Shown one piece after another: positions 7,869 through 13,109 of a DNA stretch of 19,012 bases. The stretch spans positions 1 through 19,012 of the forward strand of contig SFOB01000046.1 in NCBI GenBank assembly GCA_004554075.1. The letters run 5' to 3'. A program made the position numbers and the translations under genes. This DNA is from Treponema sp. (lineage in GTDB: Bacteria; Spirochaetota; Spirochaetia; Treponematales; Treponemataceae). Positions within the stretch are counted from its first letter, which is position 1; the number at the start of each line of letters is the position of its first letter. The notes beneath the pieces are model-generated. The model was given only the letters and a program-made list of their open reading frames with translations. It ran no database searches and was not told the origin of the DNA.

Positions 7869-9137
7869 TTATTTTGTTGCCAAAATAGCGATACCAGGCA
7901 ATGTCTTTCCTTCGAGGAATTCGAGAGAAGCTCCACCACCAGTAGAAACGTGGCTCATCTTGTCTGCAAGGTTGAACTTGTTTACAGCAGCAACAGAGTC
8001 ACCACCACCAACTACAGTCATAGCACCCTTAGATGTTGCTTCTGCAACGAGGCGAGCTACAGCTTCAGTTCCCTTTGCGAAGTTTTCGAACTCGAATACT
8101 CCAACAGGTCCGTTCCATACGATAGACTTAGAAGCAAGTATTGCATCCTTGTAAAGTGCAACAGTCTTAGGACCAACATCCATACCCATAAGGTTATCTG
8201 GAAGGTCAACTGCATCAACTGCAACAGGATCCTTATCAGCGAACTCAGCACCACCAACATGGTCAACTGGGAGAAGAATCTTAACGCCAGCTTTTTCAGC
8301 CTTAGCAAGAAGATCTTTTGCTGTATCGAGGAAGTCATCTTCAACAAGTGACTTACCGATTGAGTGGCCCTGTGCCTTGAGGAAAGTATAAGCCATACCA
8401 CCACCAACGATGAGTGTAGAAGCGTTCTTCATAAGGCTTTCAAGAACAGCGATCTTAGAAGAAACCTTAGCACCACCGATAATTGCAGTCATTGGTTTTT
8501 CTGGATTTGTTACCATTGGCTGAATGTATTTAACTTCTTTTTCCATAAGGAATCCGCCAACAGATTCAACTGGCATGAACTTAGCGATAGAAGCTGTAGA
8601 AGCCTGATCGCGGTGAGCAGTTCCGAATGCATCGTTTACGAAGATGTCTCCGTATGTAGCAAGCTCTTTTGCCATTACATCGCGCTCTGCAGCATCTTTA
8701 GAAGTCTCTTCCTTGTGGAAGCGAACGTTCTCGAGCATTGCAACAGCTCCTTCTGGAAGAGCGTCGATAGCAGCCTTCTGTCCGAGGGCATCTGGGAGGA
8801 AAGTAACAGGCTTTCCGAGTTTTGAAGCGAAATATTCTACAACCGGCTTCATGCGGTTCTTTCCGTTGATGAACTTTTCTGCATCAGCGTCTGTCCATGT
8901 CTTTCCAGCCTTTTCAGCTTTTTCCTGAGCCTTTTTTACGTCCTTTTTAGGATCGCCAAGGTGGCTCATAAGAACGAGAGAACGTGGGTTCTGCTCGAGG
9001 ATGTATTTAATAGTAGGAAGAGCAGCCATGATACGAGTATCATCCTGTACAACTCCGTCCTTCATTGGTACGTTGAAGTCTACACGCATAATGATGCGCT
9101 TGCCTTTCAAATCAACGTCTTTTACAGTCTTAATCAT
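7869..9137 (-). CDS. pgk: Phosphoglycerate kinase
   Basis: A 422-residue glycolytic enzyme (1,3-bisphosphoglycerate + ADP to 3-phosphoglycerate + ATP). Visible motifs: MRVDFNVP near the N-terminus, ENVRFHKEE (136-144), GGAKVSSKI, the hinge/nucleotide region, and the C-terminal GGGDSVAAV and STGGGASLEFLEGK. It is somewhat longer than the common 390-400-residue enzymes because of a Lys/Ala-rich insertion at about residues 63-95. At the start of that insertion the usual HLGRP reads HLGDP (D62), replacing an arginine known to contact 3-phosphoglycerate in characterised enzymes. The start at 9137 has AGGAGT 6 nt upstream. The gene has its own terminator and faces away from the radical SAM gene. 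No clear promoter was identified in its 5' region. Confidence 0.97.
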   Translation of the reverse strand: MIKTVKDVDLKGKRIIMRVDFNVPMKDGVVQDDTRIMAALPTIKYILEQNPRSLVLMSHLGDPKKDVKKAQEKAEKAGKTWTDADAEKFINGKNRMKPVVEYFASKLGKPVTFLPDALGQKAAIDALPEGAVAMLENVRFHKEETSKDAAERDVMAKELATYGDIFVNDAFGTAHRDQASTASIAKFMPVESVGGFLMEKEVKYIQPMVTNPEKPMTAIIGGAKVSSKIAVLESLMKNASTLIVGGGMAYTFLKAQGHSIGKSLVEDDFLDTAKDLLAKAEKAGVKILLPVDHVGGAEFADKDPVAVDAVDLPDNLMGMDVGPKTVALYKDAILASKSIVWNGPVGVFEFENFAKGTEAVARLVAEATSKGAMTVVGGGDSVAAVNKFNLADKMSHVSTGGGASLEFLEGKTLPGIAILATK

Positions 9138-9213
9138 AATTTGACTCCTATATTTTTACCCCACAAACAATGCAGGGAAATTTACGATATACAATAAAAT
9201 ATAATGAGTTTTT

Positions 9214-9243
9214 TTGACAAATTCAATGAAATTTCTGTGTATT
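9214..9243 (+). promoter_or_regulatory. Possible plus-strand promoter leading into element E1
   Basis: A perfect TTGACA (9214-9219), an 18-bp spacer and TGTATT (9238-9243, four of six matches). A perfect TATAAT at 9243-9248 is present, but at a 23-bp spacing that is too long. If active, it would transcribe the left arm of E1 and stop at the hairpin at 9305-9347, giving an RNA of roughly 100 nt. Confidence 0.3.
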
Positions 9244-9415
9244 ATAATTTGATGTACTTCCGCTACCACATTATATGGACATGCTCGCTTTCGTTTTTTT
9301 GTGTAAGAAACTTGTATTTTTGTAAACAAAAATACAAGTTTCTTTTTATGGCTAAACGCCAAAAAACTCAAGAGGCAGTCCATATTCTGTGTTCGCTCGC
9401 GTACATCAAATTATA
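9243..9415. repeat. Nested inverted-repeat element E1
   Basis: Outer arms: a perfect 15-bp inverted repeat, TATAATTTGATGTAC (9243-9257) with 9401-9415. Just inside come TTCCGCTAC (9258-9266) on the left and TTCGCTCGC (9392-9400) on the right, which do not pair with each other. Inside these is a second paired stem (9267-9280 with 9378-9391, 12 of 14 positions), and at the centre a perfect 18-bp hairpin (9305-9344). The same two motifs flank the arms of E2. It fills most of the 327-bp divergent gap between pgk (9137) and the radical SAM gene (9465). A 28-codon ORF at 9348-9434 overlaps it but has no ribosome site. It might be a mobile miniature element, a protein-binding cruciform or a structured RNA. 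Confidence 0.75.
9305..9347 (+). terminator. 18-bp perfect hairpin with short T-run inside E1
   Basis: Left arm 9305-9322, loop TAAA (9323-9326), right arm 9327-9344, then a T-run through 9347. The stem is AT-rich, so termination strength is uncertain. The T-run follows on the plus strand, so it would act on rightward transcripts and insulate the radical SAM gene. Confidence 0.5.
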
Positions 9416-9451
9416 CATTCCAGAGTTCTTATAAAAACTCCATATTTATAG

Positions 9452-9457
9452 TATAAT
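9452..9457 (+). promoter_or_regulatory. Candidate -10 element of the radical SAM gene
   Basis: A perfect TATAAT lies 7 nt before the ATG at 9465. No Shine-Dalgarno sequence is present and no convincing -35 is seen. Transcription would start at about the start codon. Confidence 0.5.
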
Positions 9458-9464
9458 CGTAAAT

Positions 9465-10433
9465 ATGAATAAGAGAGGCTTCAATCCGACCGAAATTATT
9501 TTTTCTTCCACTACCGCATGTAACCTGCACTGCGAGCATTGCTTTATCAACCGCGCCCCAAAGCAGCTGGAAATTTCCGACGCTGTGGCTTTGATTGAAA
9601 GTTGTGTGGAGGCTGGAAGCGACATTGACCGTATCGGCTTTTCAGGTGGGGAGCCTTTTTTGTATATGGATTTTCTTGTAGAAGTTTCTAAGGCGACTGT
9701 GGCCCATGATTTGATGTTTGATCAGATTATGACCAACGGCGACTGGTGGCGCGACGAGACAGACCTTACACAAAAACTGCAGTCACTCTACGATGCCGGT
9801 TACGACGGAAAAATCGGCTTAAGCTGGGATTCTTACCACGGCCAGAGCACTGACCGCATGCTTACTTTTATCCAAAAAGTCCAGAAAATCTTTGGCGAAG
9901 ATTCTATAAATATTCAGACGGTAGAAGATGTGGGGGAAGACTCCCCCTCTCTCCAGCCCGCTAGCGGTCTTCCGCTACCCCCTCTAACGGGTGGCTCCGC
10001 CCCCCGTAACGCCCCCCTCGTCTCAGATAACATCCCCGTCTACACCCTGCCCCGCACCTACACCTCAGACGACCCGCGCGCCTGGCAAGCCCGCCACTGG
10101 TTCCACGAAGATTACTGCGAAGGTCCGGGCCAGATTCTCTACGTTCACGCAGACGGAAATATCGCCCCATGCTGCGGTTTTGCGAATGAAAACTCAGCCC
10201 TCTTCATAGGCACAATCCACGACAGCTTTGAAACAATTATGGAAAAGGCAGCAGCAAATCCTATGATAAAAATCTGCTATGAAGAAGGACTTTCCCACTA
10301 CCGCCGCCACGGCATAAAAAAATCGCTGCGCTCACAGGAAAAAAAACTTCCCGGCAAGTGCAGCGATATCTGCTCTTTCTGCGATTTTGTGTGTAAACAA
10401 GATCCCCGGGTCAAGCCCGAGGATGACAATTAG
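9465..10433 (+). CDS. Radical SAM protein with SPASM-like C-terminal cysteines and a repeat-derived insertion
   Basis: A 322-residue radical SAM enzyme. The cluster motif CNLHCEHC (C19, C23, C26) binds the 4Fe-4S that cleaves S-adenosylmethionine, and GFSGGEP (58-64) is the SAM-binding glycine motif. The C-terminal part has C218, C236/C237, C271 and the group CSDICSFCDFVC (299-310), suggesting an auxiliary SPASM-like cluster, so peptide or protein modification is plausible. The substrate is unknown; no precursor peptide gene was recognised nearby. Residues about 155-187 are Pro/Gly-rich and come from a GC-rich, hairpin-dense DNA segment (about 9926-10020) unlike the rest of the gene. The last residues (DPRVKPEDD) come from a palindromic repeat. 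The gene seems leaderless. Its stop codon overlaps that of the convergent metQ. Confidence 0.82.
   Translation: MNKRGFNPTEIIFSSTTACNLHCEHCFINRAPKQLEISDAVALIESCVEAGSDIDRIGFSGGEPFLYMDFLVEVSKATVAHDLMFDQIMTNGDWWRDETDLTQKLQSLYDAGYDGKIGLSWDSYHGQSTDRMLTFIQKVQKIFGEDSINIQTVEDVGEDSPSLQPASGLPLPPLTGGSAPRNAPLVSDNIPVYTLPRTYTSDDPRAWQARHWFHEDYCEGPGQILYVHADGNIAPCCGFANENSALFIGTIHDSFETIMEKAAANPMIKICYEEGLSHYRRHGIKKSLRSQEKKLPGKCSDICSFCDFVCKQDPRVKPEDDN
9926..10020. repeat. GC-rich hairpin cluster inserted in frame in the radical SAM gene
   Basis: Boundaries are approximate. It contains GGGGGA-AGAC-TCCCCC (9932-9947), the palindrome CCGCTAGCGG (9958-9967) overlapping TAGCGG-TCTT-CCGCTA (9962-9977), and a 9-bp stem with one mismatch and a TCC loop (9987-9995 with 9999-10007). 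The 9-mer CTTCCGCTA (9969-9977) is shared with E1 and E2. GC content is far above the flanking coding sequence. The segment encodes a low-complexity Pro/Gly/Ser stretch, so it looks like a repeat tolerated in frame. Confidence 0.6.
10402..10429. repeat. Palindromic repeat forming the radical SAM C-terminus
   Basis: ATCCCCGGG (10402-10410) pairs with CCCGAGGAT (10416-10424) at eight of nine positions around a 5-nt loop, followed by GACAA. It encodes the tail DPRVKPEDD. I recall similar palindromes and the same tail peptide at the ends of genes in other bacteria. A related half-copy lies at 1-15. Confidence 0.6.
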
Positions 10434-11206
10434 AATACTACAACAACTTCGCCGTTTGGGTATTTTTCTGCAACATACTTGCGTACTTTTTCGCTCTGCA
10501 AAGCTTTAACAAGAGCTTTGATTTCAGCCTTGTTTTCATTACCAGCTTTTACAGCAATTACGTTTACGTATGGAGAAGAAGAACCTTCTACATAAAGACC
10601 ATCTTTGTTAGCAGAAAGTCCTGCAGGAATTGCATAGTTACCATTGATTACAGCAGCATCAACATCAGCAAGTACACGTGGAAGAGAAGCTGCTTCTACT
10701 TCTGTGAACTTAAGCTTTTTAGGATTTGATGTGATATCCTGAACAGTAGCCTGGATTCCAGCTTTTGGATCAAGAGTGATGAGACCAGCATCAGCAAGAA
10801 GAAGAAGAGCACGACCTTCGTTAGTTGGGTCGTTAGGAATAGCAATGCGAGCCTTGTTCTTAAGAGCGCTGAGACTCTTTACTTTCTTTGAATAAAGAGC
10901 AATTGGTTCAACGTGAATTCCGCCTGCGTTTACAAGGTGAAATCCGCGCTCTGTGTTGAATGATTCAAGATATGGAATGTGCTGGAAATAGTTAGCATCA
11001 ATTTCACCTGATTCTACAGCTTCGTTAGGTGTAACATAATCTGTAAATTCAATAATCTTCAAATCGATTCCTTCTGCCTTAAGATCTGCCTTGATAAGTT
11101 CAAGAATTTCAGCATGAGGCTCTGGAGTAGCTCCAACTTTAATTGAAGCGGCAAACAAGGCTGCAGAAGCGAGTACTGCGGCTGTAAGTGCAATAAGTTT
11201 TTTCAT
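10430..11206 (-). CDS. metQ: MetQ/NlpA-family substrate-binding protein of a methionine-type ABC importer
   Basis: A 258-residue periplasmic binding protein of the NlpA/MetQ family, which hands D- or L-methionine to the MetNI transporter. Recognisable segments: IKVGATPEPHAEIL, FTDYVTPNEAV, YFQHIPYLE, IAIPNDPTNEGRALLLL and the AAVINGNYAIPAGL region. The signal peptide MKKLIALTAAVLASAALFAAS has no cysteine, so unlike most of the family it is probably not a lipoprotein; cleavage is likely near ALFA. The ATG at 11206 was chosen because AGGAG lies 8 nt upstream; the in-frame TTG at 11212 is too close to it. No metN or metI is adjacent, so it is an orphan here. Its stop (10432-10430) overlaps the radical SAM stop, and no terminator is visible after it. 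Confidence 0.9.
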   Translation of the reverse strand: MKKLIALTAAVLASAALFAASIKVGATPEPHAEILELIKADLKAEGIDLKIIEFTDYVTPNEAVESGEIDANYFQHIPYLESFNTERGFHLVNAGGIHVEPIALYSKKVKSLSALKNKARIAIPNDPTNEGRALLLLADAGLITLDPKAGIQATVQDITSNPKKLKFTEVEAASLPRVLADVDAAVINGNYAIPAGLSANKDGLYVEGSSSPYVNVIAVKAGNENKAEIKALVKALQSEKVRKYVAEKYPNGEVVVVF

Positions 11207-11228
11207 AATCAAATCTCCTGTGTTGTTT

Positions 11229-11258
11229 AATATACCTATTGGTTTACTAGGTTATCAA
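11229..11258 (-). promoter_or_regulatory. Candidate metQ promoter
   Basis: On the minus strand: TTGATA (11258-11253), an 18-bp spacer and TATATT (11234-11229). The -35 touches the left end of element E2. A small inverted repeat ACCTA...TAGGT lies in the spacer. The predicted leader is about 16 nt, just long enough for the ribosome site, so there is no room for a riboswitch. Confidence 0.55.
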
Positions 11259-11432
11259 ATAAATGTCAATATAGTTTTAAAATTTTTTGTCATATCCTGA
11301 AAAATAAATCCACTTCCGCTACAGAGCCACACAATCTGCGGGGATGATGCAGATTGTGCACCTCTTTCGCTCGCGTGGATTTATTTTTCAAAATTATCAT
11401 CCACATTCCAAAAACTATATTGACATTTATTT
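11257..11432. repeat. Three-tier nested inverted-repeat element E2
   Basis: Outer arms: a perfect 22-bp inverted repeat (11257-11278 with 11411-11432). Middle arms: a perfect 15-bp repeat GAAAAATAAATCCAC (11299-11313) with 11375-11389. Inner arms: CACAATCTGC (11330-11339) with 11349-11358. The middle arms are followed inside by TTCCGCTAC (11314-11322) and preceded by TTCGCTCGC (11366-11374), exactly as in E1, though the arm sequences are unrelated. Each outer arm carries an outward-facing TTGACA. E2 lies between the divergent metQ and trxA promoters and so probably in neither leader. It accounts for most of the 329-bp gap between these genes. Confidence 0.8.
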
Positions 11433-11509
11433 AATTGTACACAATATACTTGACAATTATTACAAACTTATGTATATTTTAATTGTACACAATACAGTTT
11501 AAGTGTACT
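11430..11509 (+). promoter_or_regulatory. trxA promoter flanked by two identical operator-like repeats
   Basis: Promoter: TTGACA (11450-11455), a 17-bp spacer, TATATT (11473-11478). A 17-bp sequence containing the dyad ATTGT-AC-ACAAT occurs identically at 11430-11446, just upstream of the -35, and at 11478-11494, just downstream of the -10; their centres are 48 bp apart. A degenerate third copy starts at 11498. The arrangement suits a dimeric repressor bracketing the promoter. A MarR/OhrR-type thiol-stress regulator is one possibility, but none is encoded nearby. The ribosome site GGAGG (11522-11526) follows. Confidence 0.7.
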
Positions 11510-11535
11510 ACAAACACATCTGGAGGATAAATATT

Positions 11536-11844
11536 ATGGCAGAATTAAATATCACAAGTGCAAATTTTAAGAGCGAAGTATTGGAATCGGATAAACCGGT
11601 TATCGTTGATTTCTGGGCAACATGGTGCGGTCCTTGCCGCATGCTTGGCCCTGTAGTTGAAGAGCTTGCAGAAGAGCATCCTGAAATTAAGGTATGCAAA
11701 GTAAACGTAGATGACGAGCCAGACCTGGCACAGCAGTACGGCGTAATGAGCATTCCTTTCGTAGTAAGCTTCAAAAACGGCCAGCTCCACAAGTCTTCAG
11801 TTGGAGTTCAGCCAAAAGAAGCCCTGCTCTCTTTGCTTGACTAG
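11536..11844 (+). CDS. trxA: Thioredoxin
   Basis: A 102-residue classical thioredoxin, full length, cytoplasmic, reducing protein disulfides with electrons from thioredoxin reductase. The active site is WCGPC (C31, C34) preceded by VDFWATW; the cis-proline is P74 in MSIPF, and the D24 equivalent (VDF) is present. The start at 11536 has GGAGG 9 nt upstream; an in-frame GTG at 11503 has no ribosome site and lies in the operator-like repeats. It is monocistronic: its own promoter with flanking repeats lies upstream, and folded element E3 and a bidirectional terminator lie downstream. No thioredoxin reductase gene is adjacent. Confidence 0.97.
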   Translation: MAELNITSANFKSEVLESDKPVIVDFWATWCGPCRMLGPVVEELAEEHPEIKVCKVNVDDEPDLAQQYGVMSIPFVVSFKNGQLHKSSVGVQPKEALLSLLD

Positions 11845-11865
11845 AGCTCGACACATAATTAGGGG

Positions 11866-11944
11866 CACACGGATTCGGAATTGCTAACGCAATTCCATTT
11901 ATAATAAAAAAAAGAAACGACGTTAGTCGTTTCGAATCCGTGTG
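11866..11944. repeat. Folded element E3: three-way junction with complementary loops
   Basis: A perfect 12-bp outer stem CACACGGATTCG (11866-11877) with 11933-11944 encloses two hairpins: GAATTGC-TAAC-GCAATTC (11878-11895) and GAAACGAC-GTTA-GTCGTTTC (11914-11933). The loops are complementary: CTAACG (11884-11889) and CGTTAG (11921-11926) could kiss. It lies in the trxA 3' region, before the terminator. It could be a 3'-UTR structure or a mobile miniature element. Confidence 0.7.
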
Positions 11945-11950
11945 ACAGAA

Positions 11951-11990
11951 AAAAAGGCTCCCGGGAAAATTCCTAGGAGCCTTTCTATTT
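11951..11990. terminator. Bidirectional rho-independent terminator between trxA and gap
   Basis: The stem AAAGGCTCC (11953-11961) pairs with GGAGCCTTT (11976-11984), with further pairing inside. On the minus strand it is followed by a clean T-run (for gap, whose stop is at 12009), and on the plus strand by TTTCTATTTT (for trxA). Confidence 0.88.
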
Positions 11991-12008
11991 TCAGATTATC
12001 TGAAACAA

Positions 12009-13043
12009 TTAGCAGTTCTCAGAGAAGTACTTAATTGTTCTAACCATCTGAGATGTGTAGCTGTTTTCATTATCATACCAAGATACTACTTCTACCTGGT
12101 ATGTATCATCATCAATCTTAGATACCATTGTCTGTGTAGCATCAAAGAGTGAACCATAGCGCATACCGATGATATCGCTAGATACGATTTCGTCTTCGTT
12201 GTATCCGAAAGATTCTGTAGCAGCAGCCTTCATAGCAGCGTTGATAGATTCCTTAGTGATGTCCTTACCCTTAACTACAGCGAAAAGAAGTGTTGTAGAT
12301 CCTGTAGGTGTTGGAACACGCTGAGCAGAACCGATCAATTTTCCGTTCAATTCAGGAATTACAAGACCGATAGCCTTAGCAGCACCTGTTGAGTTTGGAA
12401 CGATGTTCTGAGCACCTGCGCGTGAACGGCGGAGGTCACCCTTGCGCTGTGGACCATCGAGAATCATCTGGTCACCAGTGTAAGCGTGGATTGTAGACAT
12501 GATACCTGACTGGATTGGGTATGCATCATTAAGAGCCTTAGCCATAGGAGCGAGACAGTTTGTTGTACAAGAAGCTGCAGAAATGATGTTGTCGTTCTTT
12601 GTCAAAGTTTTGTGGTTTACATTGTAAACGATTGTTGGGAGGTCGTTTCCAGCAGGAGCAGAAATTACTACCTTGCGAGCACCAGCTGTGATGTGAGCCT
12701 GTGCCTTGTCCTTAGATGTGTAGAAACCAGTACACTCGAGAACTACGTCTACCTTGTTAGCTGCCCATGGACAGTTAGCAGCGTCTTTCTCTGCATAAAT
12801 CTTAATTTCTTTTCCGTCTACGATGATTGAGTCATCAGTAGCAGAAACAGTGTGCTTTCCTTCACCAATCTTTCCACAGAATCCACCCTGTGCTGTATCA
12901 TACTTCAAAAGGTGAGCAAGCATTTTTGGGCTTGTCAAATCGTTGATAGCAACTACTTCATAACCTTTTGCGTCAAACATCTGACGGAAAGCCAAACGAC
13001 CAATACGGCCGAAACCATTAATAGCAACTCTTACATCTGCCAT
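12009..13043 (-). CDS. gap: Glyceraldehyde-3-phosphate dehydrogenase
   Basis: A 344-residue type I GAPDH. It oxidises glyceraldehyde-3-phosphate to 1,3-bisphosphoglycerate, the step before Pgk. Visible features: the N-terminal Rossmann motif INGFGRIGR, D35 in AIND favouring NAD+, the catalytic cysteine C159 in SAASCTTNCLAP, a phosphate-site segment with NSTGAAKAIG, and the C-terminal WYDNENSYTSQMVRT. The start at 13043 has AGGAGA upstream. It is not in an operon with pgk, which is 3 kb away on the same strand behind its own terminator. A weak -10 (TATACT, 13084-13079) is visible in the 66-bp gap upstream, with no good -35. There is no terminator between the cyclase gene and gap, so some read-through is possible. 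Confidence 0.98.
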   Translation of the reverse strand: MADVRVAINGFGRIGRLAFRQMFDAKGYEVVAINDLTSPKMLAHLLKYDTAQGGFCGKIGEGKHTVSATDDSIIVDGKEIKIYAEKDAANCPWAANKVDVVLECTGFYTSKDKAQAHITAGARKVVISAPAGNDLPTIVYNVNHKTLTKNDNIISAASCTTNCLAPMAKALNDAYPIQSGIMSTIHAYTGDQMILDGPQRKGDLRRSRAGAQNIVPNSTGAAKAIGLVIPELNGKLIGSAQRVPTPTGSTTLLFAVVKGKDITKESINAAMKAAATESFGYNEDEIVSSDIIGMRYGSLFDATQTMVSKIDDDTYQVEVVSWYDNENSYTSQMVRTIKYFSENC

Positions 13044-13109
13044 TTTATATCTCCTAATAATTAGATTAGATTTAGATGAGTATAAAATAATGAATTTTTG
13101 GAAAATAGT

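Noticed and set aside
9348..9434. Possible 28-residue peptide starting MAKRQKTQEAV inside E1, considered as a radical SAM substrate
   Set aside because: No ribosome site, no conserved core motif, and the sequence is constrained by the E1 inverted repeats, so coding is the weaker explanation.
11207..11258. SAM or methionine riboswitch upstream of metQ
   Set aside because: The likely promoter leaves only about 16 nt of leader, too short for any known riboswitch class.
9243..11944. E1, E2 and E3 considered as integron attC sites
   Set aside because: The nested symmetry is suggestive, but the expected RYYYAAC and GTTRRRY boxes are not at the arm ends, the genes between them are not co-directional cassettes, and no integrase is present.
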